Shown piece after piece: positions 11,987-23,200 of a DNA stretch of 64,000 nt. Location: assembly GCA_029204225.1 (NCBI GenBank), contig CM055100.1:34462645-34526644 (forward strand), read 5' to 3'. Origin of the DNA: Diphasiastrum complanatum (taxonomy: Eukaryota > Streptophyta > Lycopodiopsida > Lycopodiales > Lycopodiaceae). The stretch's first letter is position 1. The number at the start of each line of letters is the position of its first letter. The notes beneath the pieces were generated by a model. The model did no database searches, was not told the origin of the DNA, and worked only from the letters and a program-made list of their open reading frames with translations. Both the position numbers and the translations under genes were made by a program.

Positions 11987-12637
11987 ATGTCAGAAGAGAT
12001 CGAGTCGATGAGGCGAAACGAGGCGTGGACACTAGAGCCACTGCCAGAAAACAAAAAGATCGTCGACTGCAAGTGGGTGTACAAGAAGAAAATGAAACTA
12101 GATGGCATTGTTGGCCATTACAAGACAAGGCTTGTCGTGAAGGGATACACACAAAGGTATGGTGTTGACTATTTTGACACATATTCGCCGATGGTCAAGA
12201 TGACAAGCATACGACTACTCCTTGCATATGCTACACAACACAGTCTGGAAATTCACCAAATTGATGTGAAGACAGCCTTTCTCCACGGAGATCTAGAGGA
12301 AGAATTCTTCATGAAGCAGCTTGAAGGATTTGAATACCCCGACAATCGACAATATGTTTGTCGGTTGCAGAGATGCATTTATGGTCTAAAGCAGGCATCA
12401 CGAGCTTGGTACAAGAAGCTCGATAGTCTTCTGAAGTCTCTAGACGACTGTAATGTCTACATAAAAAGAGTAGGAAAAGATTTTGTGATACTAACTATTT
12501 TCGTGGATGATTCTCTTATGATAGGAAATTCCTTGATGCTGATCAAAGACACGAAGAGTCAGATTTCTGAAAATTACGAAATCACAGATCTAGGAGAAGC
12601 AACAAAATGCCTCGGACTAGAGATCAGAAGAGATTGA
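11987..12637 (+). pseudogene. Copia reverse transcriptase
   Basis: A 216-codon open stretch with the full Copia RT signature: 'EAWTLEPLPENKKIVDCKWV', 'IDVKTAFLHGDLEEEFFMKQ', 'YGLKQASRAWYKKLD' and the catalytic 'FVDDSLMIGN'. It is the best kept part of the element, but it is cut off from integrase and RNase H by stops, so I class it as pseudogenic. Confidence 0.88.
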
Positions 12638-12639
12638 AT

Positions 12640-13480
12640 AAAAGACAAAATGCACTTGATCAGTCTAAATTGCCAGAAAAGTGCTCAAGCAGTATCACAT
12701 GATGGATTGCAAAGAAAAGGCCACACCAATGATAGCTGGAGCCAAGCTGATGAAGCAGGAATATTGCCCAATAACAGAAGAAGAAAAAATAAGATGGCAT
12801 GTATACCCTACCAAAACCTAATCGGTGGTCTGATGTACCTTACAATTTTTACCAGACCCGATCTAGTTTTTTTTGTTTACGCCTTAAGCCAATTCTCTTC
12901 CAATCTTGGCATGGCACATTGGCAAATGGCAAATTGAATCCTACAATATCTGAAAGGTACCCAAAATATGGGCTTAACCTACAGAGCAGAAAACGAAAGA
13001 AAAGGATTCGAGCTGCACCACTACAGTGATGAAAGCTGGGCGAGCTGCAAAGATGACAACAAGTCCGTAACTGGAGGATGTTCAATAGCGTGCGGAGCAG
13101 CAATCAACTGGATATGCAAAAAGCAAACCTTGGTAGCTCAATCTTCTTGTCGAAGCTGAATACGTCATAGCTTCAAAGGTGGTGAACGAGGTAGTGTGGT
13201 TGCAAATGATGCTGGAGGCAATTGGGTTACCACAAGGAGGACCATGCACGATGATGATGGATTCTCAGAGTGTCATTTATCTGTCCTCAAATCTTGTTTT
13301 CCATTCAAAGACAAAACACATACCTCTGAAATACATCACATTCAAGATTTGATCTCGAAAGGAGAGCTCTAGTTCTAGTACATAAAGTCTGAAGACAGGA
13401 TTGCAGATCTGCTCATGACGCAGTCGACAAGCCACTCTTCGCAAAGCAAAGAAAGACGATTGGATTAAACGTGCAAAGCT
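12640..13480 (+). pseudogene. Copia RNase H
   Basis: Continues from the RT with 'YQNLIGGLMYLTIFTRPDL', 'YLKGTQNMGLTYR', 'SDESWASCKDDNKSVTGG' and 'AEYVIASKVVNEVVWLQ', then 'DSQSVIYLSSNLVFHSKTKH'. These are the standard RNase H blocks. The frame changes at least twice (near 12900 and 13160). Confidence 0.85.
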
Positions 13481-13498
13481 GCAAGGTTCAAGAGGGAG

Positions 13499-14011
13499 TG
13501 TCAAAAATGGTAAACTCTTGCAACTTTGTCACGACGTGAAGCAAAGCAAAGGTCGAATGGCGAACAATTCATGAAAGTCAACGTACCTCGAAAACTCTAA
13601 GACACGAAGCGAAGTGAAACTCGAAGGTCGAATGATTCACGAAAGTCAAACATGCCTCCAGAACCAAAAAGACACGACACAACACGAAACGAAAAGAAGC
13701 GAAAGAAAATATTTCGTGTTGCCAACTGGCAGCACAACGGACATGGAGTCTTAAACTTCACGCCCAGCTGAAATAGTTAGCAATAACAGAGAGTAATTGA
13801 TTAGTTGATTAATGTTAACTACTCTGGTAATTCTCTGTTTAGCTATCTTGTAAACTCCACACAGTGGAGATATAAACTTTGTTTGGATAAAACTAAATAC
13901 ACAGAGAATGTGCGTGAGTAGAGCAGAAAAGAAAAAGAATAGAAACAAAACAGCTGTGTATGAAAGTCTGCCAACAAGCAAAACACAATGAAAGAGCAGA
14001 GCGCCAGGCCG
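13499..14011 (+). repeat. 3' LTR of Copia element (truncated)
   Basis: Begins TGTCAAAAATGG right after a purine tract and matches the 5' LTR to about 'gccaggccgc', where homology stops. It contains a short unmatched stretch near 13715-13740 that the 5' copy lacks. Confidence 0.8.
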
Positions 14012-14809
14012 CTTGTTGCTGGAGACCGGCTTGTACTGCGATGAGGGAGAAGACATCCTCACCGAACTTGCATTCTTCTCTGTTGAAGATGAGTACGCAA
14101 GTTCAGTAGAAGTCATCTTTGATGTCCACATCTGAGAATTGCCCTCAGATGGAGCTAACTCTGGCAGCACTGCACAATCATGATATCCTTCTGTACAGAT
14201 AAAATTCAAGCATGCATACATAATATTCCAAACTGTAACCTAGTCTGGAAAATTGTTTACTTTGACTAATTTACAGAATTGCTTAAAAGCAATATGTTCG
14301 AAAGCAATATGCTTTCCATTAGGGCTCTGAGCAGGTGTCCCATATTTTTATTGGAGATTGTATACTCTTGCTCCGGTAAGAATATTGAAGCAAGAGCAAA
14401 GCTTGACGAAAATCTTGAGATTGGGATCTCTGATACAGAATAGTTTATATCCCCTCTTCTCAAGGTATGCTTCTTCCTGAAAAACTCCGCTTTGGAAAAT
14501 GTATTCAGGCTTGGTAACTGGAATAATGCTGTCTATAGGCAAGCCTAATGCACGACAATAAAATCCTTCCATGATGATGATTTCCTGATTACAGACGATG
14601 GTACAAATGTGTCCATCCTCTGTTTTGTTTAAGTTTTGAATCAGCTCCTGACATAACTCTGCTAAAATCATTGATGGATCGAATTGAAGAAGTACTTCAA
14701 TTCTAGCTCGAATGGCCAGAGGTTGGAAAACATGTATTCCTAAAAAATAAGGTCTGCAAATATTAAATGTAAATAGCTTCTTCGGTAAAATTATCTGACC
14801 GAATATCAC
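14012..14809 (-). pseudogene. Unidentified ORF downstream of Gypsy integrase
   Basis: A single minus-strand frame runs from an ATG at 14809 to the Copia junction at about 14012, broken only by two stops (near 14348 and 14240). It looks coding: 'AELCQELIQNLNKTEDGH', 'MEGFYCRALGLPIDSIIP', 'EEAYLEKRGYKLFCIRDPNL', 'GKHIAFEHIAFKQF' and 'NFICTEGYHDCAVLPELA'. I do not recognise the family. The 'ALGLP' phrase recalls N-terminal domains of some plant retrotransposon-associated proteins, which is only an impression. It lies about 100 bases downstream of a Gypsy integrase end on the same strand, so it may be an additional ORF of that element. Confidence 0.5.
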
Positions 14810-14904
14810 GAAACCATGTGTTACAATTTTTGCTTACTAAGAACGGTATGTATACTTAGCATAACAAATTTCACACTGGTGTCACATTTTTCGCTGATAA
14901 ATCA

Positions 14905-15085
14905 GTCATAGTATCGCTTCACTCTTGATCCATTTACTCGAGTATCAAGTAAATGTCCTTCGAGATCTGCTAATTGTAACGATCCATTGTTAAAGACTTC
15001 AATGACCTTATAAGGTCCCATCCATCTTGTGTGCAATTTCCTTGGAAACAACATGTGTCTGTTTGAAGAAACAAAGTGTTTCTGA
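14905..15085 (-). pseudogene. Ty3/Gypsy integrase C-terminal end
   Basis: Minus-strand frame 'RKLHTRWMGPYKVIEVFN' followed by 'LQLADLEGHLLDTRVNGS' and a stop. This is the GPY/F-type C-terminal module of Gypsy integrases, which helps bind DNA. The rest of the integrase is replaced by a Copia LTR at higher coordinates. Confidence 0.8.
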
Positions 15086-15118
15086 TTACAAAGCCTTGCT
15101 AGCTTTTAGCCCTTCACC

Positions 15119-16048
15119 TGACGAAGATGTTCGCGAACTCAAACATCTGGAGACATGAAACATGAAGAGTTTCGCGAACACGAAAGTCAACGGAGATGAA
15201 GCAAACGATTCGCGAACATGAAGAATCCACGAACGAGGTTCCTTTGCAGTCCAACAAGAGAGAAAGACAGACGAGGTAAACAAAACCAACGGTGGAAATG
15301 AAACTCTTATGTCCTCACGCTCCAAGGAGTACCACCAGAGATCACGCAAGTACCCAGAAGTACATAGATCTGACCTGATGGCATGACGCCAGCAGATACT
15401 TCCTAGGTCGTGGCTAATTTGCCACTCTTGTGATTCTCTGATTAGTTGTAGATGTATATTCACTCTAATCTTAGGTCTACATAGAGAGACCGTACTTACT
15501 GGATAATACTTGACATATATCAGAACAGGATACACAGAGTGTAACTAAAAGAGAAGAGACACTGAAGAAGTCCAATGCTAGTAAGCAATCAAGACGAACA
15601 TAGACAGAAGCTCCGCCTGCGTGCGAGAAGATAATTATGCTAGGATCAGATGATCTAATTGTCCGCTAGTGAAGCGAGACTACTACTCGTGAGAGAACCC
15701 TGCTTCTCTCACGCCAACGCACTGCGTGGATTCGCATGCAATGCCTTGAAGAAATCAGAGAAAATCAATATAGATTATATTCTAGTTTTGTTTGATCTTG
15801 GATGTTGAATGCTTATGCTGTTTATTTCATATGTCTGAGTTTTCTTGTTCCCTTTGAATGTCGCACCTTTGTTGAAAATTAAGTCGAATGTTGTATTAAT
15901 TTTATGAACGTAGATCAGTAGTAACTGACTACTCTCTGGAGGATTGTAGGAGTGTTTCAGCTGGCAGTGCCCAGCGAACGCATCTCAACTCCATCCAAAT
16001 CTTGAAAGAGAGTCGCGACTGTTTCATGAATTTTCTCCCCTAGATTCA
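15119..16048 (+). repeat. Copia LTR (5')
   Basis: About 930 bases from 'tgacgaagatgttcgcg' to 'gattca', followed by a primer-binding site and a gag start. Both ends are estimates. The motif 'cgaaagtcaacg' is shared with the 8.8-kb Copia LTR, so the families are related. Confidence 0.55.
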
Positions 16049-16052
16049 TTAG

Positions 16053-16095
16053 TGGTATCAGAGCATCTCACGATTCTCATCAATGGTATCAGAGC
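16053..16095 (+). promoter_or_regulatory. Duplicated primer-binding site (initiator Met tRNA)
   Basis: TGGTATCAGAGC occurs at 16053-16064 and again at 16084-16095. This 12-mer is the standard plant retrotransposon site for priming by initiator methionine tRNA. Two copies 31 bases apart are unusual. Confidence 0.8.
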
Positions 16096-16194
16096 CACCC
16101 TGCCATATTCTGACATAGCCAAGAAGCTAGCAGATCCAGGAGGCCAAGCATTCAGACAATCAACCATCAACAAGAAAACATACTTCAAGAAGCA

Positions 16195-16341
16195 ATGGCT
16201 TTAATCAGCAACATGCAGAACAAGATCTGCACTATACTTAATTCTTCAGGATCTATTTTTTTATCCTGGAAAGTTAAGACATCTTTGATACTCAAGGGCG
16301 AAGGACTCTTCCCCTGGGTGGATGGCACAGAAGAAATGTAG
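16195..16341 (+). pseudogene. Copia gag N-terminus (truncated)
   Basis: ATG at 16195 opens 48 codons ending in TAG, with 'FLSWKVKTSLILKGEGLFPW', the conserved Gag start. The rest of the gene is absent: opposite-strand Copia sequence begins at about 16388. Confidence 0.7.
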
Positions 16342-16387
16342 AAACCTCAAAAACATTAGTAGCCATGAAAAAAAATCATTAGTACCT

Positions 16388-17466
16388 TCAACATAAGGAT
16401 GATTGAAGTACTCTCTTTTCCAAACAAGAACTTCTATTCAATGATTTAGATAATGACTCATATGATAATAATTCTTCTTCACTATCATTCACAATGACAT
16501 CATTCAAAGTACATCCTACTTTAAATACTTCACATACTTCTCTTCTTCTTGACTTGTGACTATCTCCCTCACCAAGTCTCATGATAGAACCATTTGATCT
16601 ACTCTCTTTATGAAGACATGTGACTCCACTTGTTGCACAAATGACTTTCATGGAATCATAACAACGAAATGTAGAAAAACCACCTCCTTCATGCATGCAC
16701 CTAGCAACATCTTTTTCCATACGATCAAAGAAATCATTAGCAACAACCTTTTCCAAGGAAGAACCTTCATCACCTCCATTGATGAAGTTAGCCCTTTCCT
16801 TACCTTTTGCATGCTTGCACTTGCCATGAAGAACCATTGAAGAACCATCGAAGAACCATCATTATCCTCGTAGCTAGCCAAGTTAGCACAAAGATGAACA
16901 TCTCCAAGAAACATATTGGATCTTGACCTAGATCTAGCATAAGGAAGCTTGTTAGACTTTGCATAAGATCCACCAATCTTATTGATGCTAAAAGAGAACT
17001 TTGGAAAGTTGAGACCAATCTCCTCTTCCATTCCATTCTTTTTGTTAGCCATAACAAAAGCATCAAGCTTGAAAAGTCTACCTTGTCTATTGCCCCTAGC
17101 AACCAAGATTTCTTCCTTTGTAATGAAACAAGCATCACCACCAAACTTTACCATGTATCATTTCTCTATCATTTGACCAACACTTAGCAAATTCTTTGAA
17201 AGTGAAGGAATGTAAAGAACACCATCAAGTCTTGCTTTCCTATTAGTAGAAAGACAAATATAAATCACTTTTTTGGATACATCATAATTGACCAAAGAAG
17301 TAAAGAACTCCTTGTGACTAGTCATGTGTGAACTAGCTCCACTATCAATCCACCATGAATCTTTGTCACCTTCACTTGATATTGGACTTGAAGAACACAT
17401 CAAAAGAGAATCTTCTAGATCAAAAATCCTACTAAAAATATGGACTAGATTCATTGAACCAAACAT
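16388..17466 (-). pseudogene. Copia protease/pre-integrase with unfamiliar tail
   Basis: On the minus strand a protease 'WWIDSGASSHMT' (near 17330-17345) is followed by 'LYIPSLSKNLLSVGQMIEK' and the pre-integrase lead 'VKFGGDACFITKEEI'. Beyond 'ANKKNGMEEEIG' the sequence no longer resembles Copia integrase. A 149-codon frame at 16388-16837 (starting 'MVLHGKCKHAKGKERANF') is unrecognised. The element belongs to the family whose LTR is at 23.4 kb. Confidence 0.65.
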
Positions 17467-17642
17467 TCAAATTTGAATATTCCAAACTCGACCTTCTAAT
17501 TTTTCCACACTTTCCAAAAATGATAATTCAAATGAACTTAGACTAAAATAACTTTCATAAAGTTTATCTCTAAGTCTAAAATGCAAATTGGCCTAATATT
17601 GACAATTAACCAAAATATCACTGAACTAGTTGAAATTTCTCA
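17440..17642 (-). repeat. Copia LTR start fragment
   Basis: Minus-strand sequence from TGAGAAATTTCAACTAG onward matches the first 200 bases of the LTR at 23397, including 'tagtctaa' and 'ttcaaatttgaatgt'. It passes directly into the protease region of the same element, so the remainder of the LTR and the gag are missing. Confidence 0.75.
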
Positions 17643-18011
17643 CAGCTAGTGCTTCTCGTTCGGTGGTTGTATAGTTCATCTCCGGGGGAATCAACTGCCT
17701 ACTTGAGAAATAAATTATTTAATCTTTCTTATACTCCCCAGGTTGTGTCAGAACATTCTCTATTGCATACGTAGAAGTGTTTGTATGGACATGAAATTCT
17801 ATGGTCCATATAGTGGTCGAAGGATTGGTGCAGTGACTAAGGCCTTTTTGAGTTTGAGAAAAGCCTCAGTGGCTTCAGCTATCCATTCTAGTTGGATGGT
17901 CATTTGGTATATCAAACGGGCCATCTTAGAAAAATTCAGGACAAACCTCCAATAATAGTTGCAATGCCCCATAAAGATGTATACTTCACATACAGTTCTT
18001 GGTTTAGGCAA
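17643..18011 (-). pseudogene. Ty3/Gypsy RT-RNase H junction fragment
   Basis: Minus-strand frame with 'FMGHCNYYWRFVLNFSKMAR', 'AFLKLKKALVTAPILRP' and later 'PPEMNYTTTEREALAV'. These are the thumb and RNase H start of Gypsy Pol. It ends where the Copia LTR begins at 17642, which marks that Copia as the later arrival. Confidence 0.82.
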
Positions 18012-18029
18012 AGCAAAAACGTCTTAGTA

Positions 18030-18800
18030 GACCGGATCTCCCTCTCTCTCACCCACTACTTCTACTTCCCCCAGCCGAGAAGAGGGAGAGACATATCCCC
18101 GATCTATCCGCAGACATCCTGCCACTCATGCACCTTCTCAATTCACCATCCTTCAGTTACTTATAGAGCAAGAGCTCGCAATTCTTCGCACTGATGGCTG
18201 TCTAGTAGTTTTAACTGTCGCAGGCCTAGATGCCTTGGAAGAACCCCTCGTTCAGGAATTTTCTATAGTCCAGAGGGCCTTTTTTACCTTCAATATTGAT
18301 CATTTCACCCTAACCCACAAAGGGCAAGACTATACAGTCACCCTCGACCCGCACTAACTTCATTGGTGCTTAGACTTCCACACACTACCCACCTACCAAT
18401 CTCCCAAGCCCTTACCAAATTCGACGTATCCGTATTTTTCCTTCCGGATCAAGGTGATGTCAAGACAAAAACCAACGACGGGTATCTGATTTCGCAAATC
18501 AGAAATCTAAATCTCTGAGAGGCGATATACTTTCTGATGTTCTTGGTTTTGATAAGGACTTTAAATCGGCCACCATCATCGTGATCTCCCATCGTAGTAA
18601 CCGCGTGGTCATGACAACCACGATGGAAGGACCAAACACCATCTATGATTGGGCCACACTTCTCGTTAAGGAGTTGCAGGTCACTTTCAAACGCACTTCC
18701 CGGATCACCTACGGTGGTCTGATTACAGTTATCTCCATCATTGTTATATACCATAACGGTACGCCCTTCAGTGACGGCCTCACAAGGGGCACGACGCAGG
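18030..18800 (+). other. Coding-like but unidentified stretch
   Basis: Plus-strand frames such as 'ALEEPLVQEFSIVQRAFFTF' (about 18220-18290) and, from 18555, 'ATIIVISHRSNRVVMTTTME' and 'YDWATLLVKELQVTFKR' read like protein but are interrupted. I do not recognise the family. The position next to an LTR suggests the 3' coding end or a captured fragment of a retroelement. Confidence 0.35.
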
Positions 18801-19201
18801 TGTTATCGACATGTTTGGGTGCCACGCGTCACCATCCTAGGTGGTCACGTGTCACCGGCGGGACTGTGCTTGATGGAACTCACCATGCTATGTCTATATA
18901 GTGGTGGAGCTTCTCTCTTTCCATTCACTTAGTCTCCCTGGGAGTTGGTGGATGGAGAGCACGTGCATGAGCCAGGATGTATCTCTAGGCCAGGAGATGT
19001 GTGCTAGGGAGAGCCGACTGTGATGGCTGGTGGTATGGGCCAGTTATCGTAGGAGGCACAACTAGGCATGACTATATCGATAGCTCCAGTGCATGGGGGT
19101 GGGTCGGTTGAGACCCTATGGATGGCGGATACGGTGCGCCGTCACTGGTATGGGGTGTGCAGAACCTTCAAGGCGGTCGAAGATCTTAGGGAGTTGTAAC
19201 A
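18801..19201 (+). repeat. LTR with TATA box
   Basis: A 401-bp unit with inverted ends TGTTA...TAACA. A TATA-like 'gtctatatagtgg' lies near 18893. It is followed after two bases by a primer-binding site, so it behaves as a 5' LTR on the plus strand. I found no partner LTR downstream. Confidence 0.75.
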
Positions 19202-19203
19202 GT

Positions 19204-19300
19204 TGGTATCAGAGCATTTGATTCTCTTAAAGGTGCACAAATTCCCTTAAAGTATCAGCATTTGATTCTCTTAAAGGTGCACAAATTCCCTTATTTGCCT
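19204..19300 (+). promoter_or_regulatory. Primer-binding site with 44-bp duplication
   Basis: TGGTATCAGAGC at 19204-19215 is complementary to plant initiator methionine tRNA. The block 'catttgattctcttaaagg' that follows is repeated 44 bases later together with part of the site ('tatcag'). Confidence 0.85.
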
Positions 19301-19301
19301 T

Positions 19302-19844
19302 TGCGGCTTAGTATTCCTTTTGATGGAACGTGGTTGTTTGGTTCTAAGCCTTTGTTCAAGATAATTCTTGTGAAGGTTGGCTTGTGGATGAAGCCTGGTT
19401 TCTTTTAATCTGGCTGTCCGCTTTGGTTTTGTTCTTATTCATATCTATGGATTCTGGTTTTTGTAAAAACAAATTATAAGTTAGCTCTTAGGGTTGTTAG
19501 TCTGGAAATCGGGGGAGGAGAAGATCTTAGATTTTTTTTTTGTTGGCCAACAGGCCCTGCGCGATGCCCGCAGTACCTATGGTTGTCTCTCCTTTTGTTT
19601 TTTTATGAGAAGGGGGAGGGGGAAGAAGGTACAAAGTACCTCCTCTATCTTTTGGTGAAGTGACATTGTGAAGGAGGAGAGGGGGTATGCCTCCCCATGG
19701 CCTTTTGCAACGTGATAGTTTTGGTTTTTTTCAAACCAAAGTTTACAAAAAAAAAGATTGCTAAGCTATTCTAAGCTTTTAGATATAAAATCTAAGTTAT
19801 AAAACTTAGAGAGTTTATGGATCTCGCTTAAAAGAAGTTGAACC
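19302..19844. other. Non-coding leader-like sequence
   Basis: T-rich sequence between the LTR/primer-binding site and the ORF at 19845, with no recognised coding frame. It could be retroelement leader or the upstream region of the next gene. Confidence 0.35.
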
Positions 19845-20757
19845 ATGACATCTCTTGGAGCTTTGTCCTTTCATGGTCGTATTGTTCTTCTTCCTCCTCC
19901 TCTATACCTGCAGATCTCCAAACTCTTTGAGGAACAAAAAATCAGTTTGCTCAATTTCGAACATACATCAACAACTGAAGAATTTCATTGGCCTCATAAA
20001 TTAGGAACATCAACTACAACTATCGAACCTTCAGATCTTCCTCGAGATAATGATTTCTTGCAGCTTGTGCAAAGTGAGGAACGTGAAATTTATGTGGGCT
20101 CAAGGAAGAATAGGCAAAGTGTAAAAGTTGCAAAAATGAAATGGCGTGGTGATTTGAATAAAATCCAAATTGGAAGCCTTGTTGCACTTCTAGCTTCAGA
20201 AAACAATGAAAGACATCCATTTTGGATTGCCAAAGTACTTGGTTTTATTCAAAATAGCAATCAAACAAAAGTACTACGTGTCCATTGGTTGCGCACCACT
20301 TCAACGAATGTTTTTTTGGGAATGTACGAACTCGAAATGTTGCAAGTAGATCCAAAGGGCAAGAGAAAGAGATTGCCAAAAAATCAACCAAGAGTCGACG
20401 ATTTGAATCTACAAGATGTAGATGTTTGGCATTTAATTTTGAATTAACAACGACTAATCATCTACGAAAGTCAACTATATCTATATTGAAAGAACGGCTT
20501 GGATTACTGGAAAACCCATCATCCTCCACTCTTCATCAACAGAGAAAAGCTAATTTACAAGGTTTTTTGTCAACATTAGACGCGGATTCTGAGGAAGATA
20601 TGTCAGTTCACTCTGATGAAGAAGACGGGTCTTTCACTTCATTAGCTGAAAATAAGAGTGTTGAGAATATGTCAAGTTCTGAATTGAGAGGCATCAGTGA
20701 AAATTCCTTAGAAAATGTATTTTTAAAAAAAAAAAGAGGATGTGCAAATATAATTTA
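19845..20757 (+). pseudogene. Unidentified protein with BAH/Tudor-like module
   Basis: From ATG 19845 the frame runs 200 codons, with 'IQIGSLVALLASENNERHPF' then 'WIAKVLGFIQ' and 'VLRVHWLRT'. This pattern of a charged loop, W(I/V)(A/G)KV and VHW resembles chromatin-reader-type beta barrels (BAH, Tudor or chromo-barrel) seen in many uncharacterised plant and transposon proteins. Near 20425 the sense frame switches (+1 class) to 'FNFELTTTNHLRKSTISILK' followed by an acidic serine-rich tail ending at TAA 20757. A frameshift therefore splits what was probably one 300-residue protein. It sits downstream of an LTR and primer-binding site. I cannot name it. Confidence 0.5.
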
Positions 20758-21751
20758 AGTTTTTTTTTATTTCAATGGGATTTCGAGTTTAAAAAATCAT
20801 TTGTTCTCTTGAGATATTATTTCATTTGTAATTATAATGGTTTTATGAAGTTTGCAACAAAAAACTTGTAGTTCTTTATTTAAAATATGCATATTTTGGC
20901 TTTTTTAAAAACAAAATTTAGAGATTTATTAAAAAAATCCATGATTTTGGCCTAAAACTAGGACCATTAAAAAACACCAAAAAAGATTACTCTTTTTCAT
21001 GTCAAAGTCCCAAAACAAATGTCACCATGTTTTTGGATATTGTTGTAGGTTTGGAGGAGAGACCAGCAATACAACATGATCAAGTGAGGTATGACAAGAG
21101 GGCCAAGAAGGCTCCACACATGATAAAGATGAATGTTACCAATGAGCTTCTCAAGGAAGTTGGTAAGAGTACTTCATCTAAGGATGCTTGGGATTAATTG
21201 AAGAAGCTTTATGAATCCAAGTCTACTTCTAGAGTGTTGACTCTAAGAAGACAAATCTTTTCTTGTTTGTAAAAGAATGAAGAAAGTCCAAATGCCCCAA
21301 AGTCGAGTTTGATGGAGATATTTGTATGATCAAAAGGAAGGATATCTTGATTGTAAAAGGTAAAAGCAGCAAGGGAAGTTGTTCAAACTAGATTCTTGTG
21401 TTATTGCTAACCAAGATGAATGTGTTGCAAGAGAGCAAATACCTATTCAAGAGGTCTAGCATAAAAGGATGGGACACCTCAACTTCAAGTCATTGGATGT
21501 AATGGCTAGAAAGCAAATTTTGATAGGTCTTCCAAGTTCCTTAAATAGTATCAATCATGTTTGTGAGTTTGAAAGTCACATAGACTACCTTATGCTAGAT
21601 CTACATCTAGATCTACAAATCCTTTTCAAGTTGTAGATTTGGATATTCATGGAATTACTACAGTTAGCAATAGTGTAGCTAAGATGTATGTAACTTTCAT
21701 TGGTGATTTAGTAGATTTTGTTGGATCTATATACTAAAGAGCAAGGATAAA

Positions 21752-22685
21752 GTGTATGATATCTTTGTCAAGTTCAATAATGCAAGGGAGAACCAATTTT
21801 CCACAAGGATCAAGTGTTTAAGGAATGACAATGGTGGTGAATACATATCTACCAAGTTGAAGGCCTTTTGTGATGAGCATGGGATCAAGAGGGAGTATAC
21901 AACACCAAGGACCCTACAACAAAATGGAGTGGATGTGTGAAAATGCTAAAGCCATGAGGTTAAGTGCTAATCTTGATAAACCATTTTGGGATCAAACTTT
22001 GGTGTGTGCCAATTTCTTGTGCAATAGGCAACTGAGGGCTATCTTGGATAGAAGGACATCTTTTGAGATGCTATTCAAGAGGAGGCCGAGTGTCAACTTT
22101 CTAAGAACTTTTGGATGCACATGCTATGTCAACATTACTCTTGATGATAGGACCAAGGTGGATCCATCTTCAAAGAAAGGTATTTTTGTTGGATATAATG
22201 AGGTGAGTAAAGCCTACACGGTTTACATTCCTTCTACTAACAAGGTGATTGTCGGTAGAGATGTCATTTTTTATAAGGAGAACCTTCCAAAAGTATCTTC
22301 AAGTACTATTGATGGTGATGTAGATGGATCTAACATGCTTGATGTTGATGTAAAGGATCCTACTTTAGATGGTGATGATGATGGACCTTCATCAAGTCAA
22401 AAGCCAAGGAGAACATCAAGGGAAAGACAAATGCCTTCAAGTCTCACATATGATGAGAAAGGTAGGCAAGTAGAAGTGACTCATTTTGTTTTTCTCACAT
22501 GTTTTGATGAATCTTCTTGTGTAGATGGTGCTATGCAAGTGGATGGATTTTATCATGTTGTAAAGTCAAGTAATGGATCTGGAAAACAAAGTTTGTTCAA
22601 TGATGCTGATGGCCAAGTCGAAGATCCAGAATTGATTTCAAAGGGCTTCAACAAGGCAAAAGGAAAGTTGGCAATTTGGAGCTAG
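21752..22685 (+). pseudogene. Copia integrase with C-terminal extension
   Basis: The core carries 'CLRNDNGGEYISTKLKAF' and 'YTTPRTLQQNGV'. After a frame change at about 21920 it continues with 'AMRLSANLDKPFWDQTLVCA', 'FLRTFGCTCYVNITLDD' and 'KKGIFVGYNEVSKAY', all standard for Copia integrase. The frame stays open for another 80 codons past 22440, through an aspartate-rich stretch into 'CFDESSCVDGAMQVDGFYHV', where RT should begin but does not. Confidence 0.82.
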
Positions 22686-22689
22686 TCAA

Positions 22690-23200
22690 GAGCATCAAAT
22701 GAGAGTCAATTGGCAAAGATGTTTTGGATCCATTTTTGCTGGTTATTGAAGACTCAAGTAAGGTCAAAGGAGTAGCAATGAAGTGTTTTTCAAGTCTACT
22801 TTACTTGTCTATCTCATGTTTGAGCATTTTCATGTGGATGTGTGCAAATTGTCAAGATCTGGTAAAACTAGCTACATTGGTGAGCATTGTTTTGATGTTG
22901 GATTTGTACTAGCATTCTTGGTTGGTTTTGTTGATGGAAATGAAGCTATTGGAGGTTCATTATGTCACTCATTCATGATCAAATCATCAAGGTATGATGG
23001 TATCTTGAGGCAAGATGGAGATGAAGGCTTATTGATGGAGTTTTATGGTGGATACATGGCAATAAAGGACAAAGAGAGAGGAGACATGCAAGCAAATGTT
23101 GGTCACTCACATTTATAATTTGTTTGCTATATTTTTTTAGAGAGTTCAAAGCTGATAGCATGGAAGAATCATCTCATTTACATTCTATGTGATTCTTCAT
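22690..23200 (+). other. Unfamiliar sequence in the RT position
   Basis: Frames such as 'YIGEHCFDVGFVLAFLVGFV' (22880-22940) and 'EGLLMEFYGGYMAIKDKERG' run in the coding direction. They do not match RT or RNase H blocks that I know. This may be replacement sequence or a badly decayed domain. Confidence 0.4.

Larger units (their letters stand above)
8819..14011 (+). mobile_element. Ty1/Copia retrotransposon, near complete, decayed
   Basis: Two direct LTRs starting TGTCA(G/A)AAATGG at 8819 and 13499 enclose gag, protease, integrase, reverse transcriptase and RNase H in the Copia order. A purine tract 'aagagggag' lies directly before the right LTR. Many stops and frame changes show it is inactive. 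The right LTR is cut short at about 14011, where unrelated Gypsy sequence begins, so no target duplication can be read. Confidence 0.88.

Noticed and set aside
13751-14221. 156-codon minus-strand frame as one gene
   Set aside because: It fuses the end of the unknown Gypsy-adjacent ORF with antisense Copia LTR; the junction is at about 14011.
15086-15535. 149-codon minus-strand frame
   Set aside because: Lies in antisense of a Copia LTR and its junction with the Gypsy integrase; no domain.
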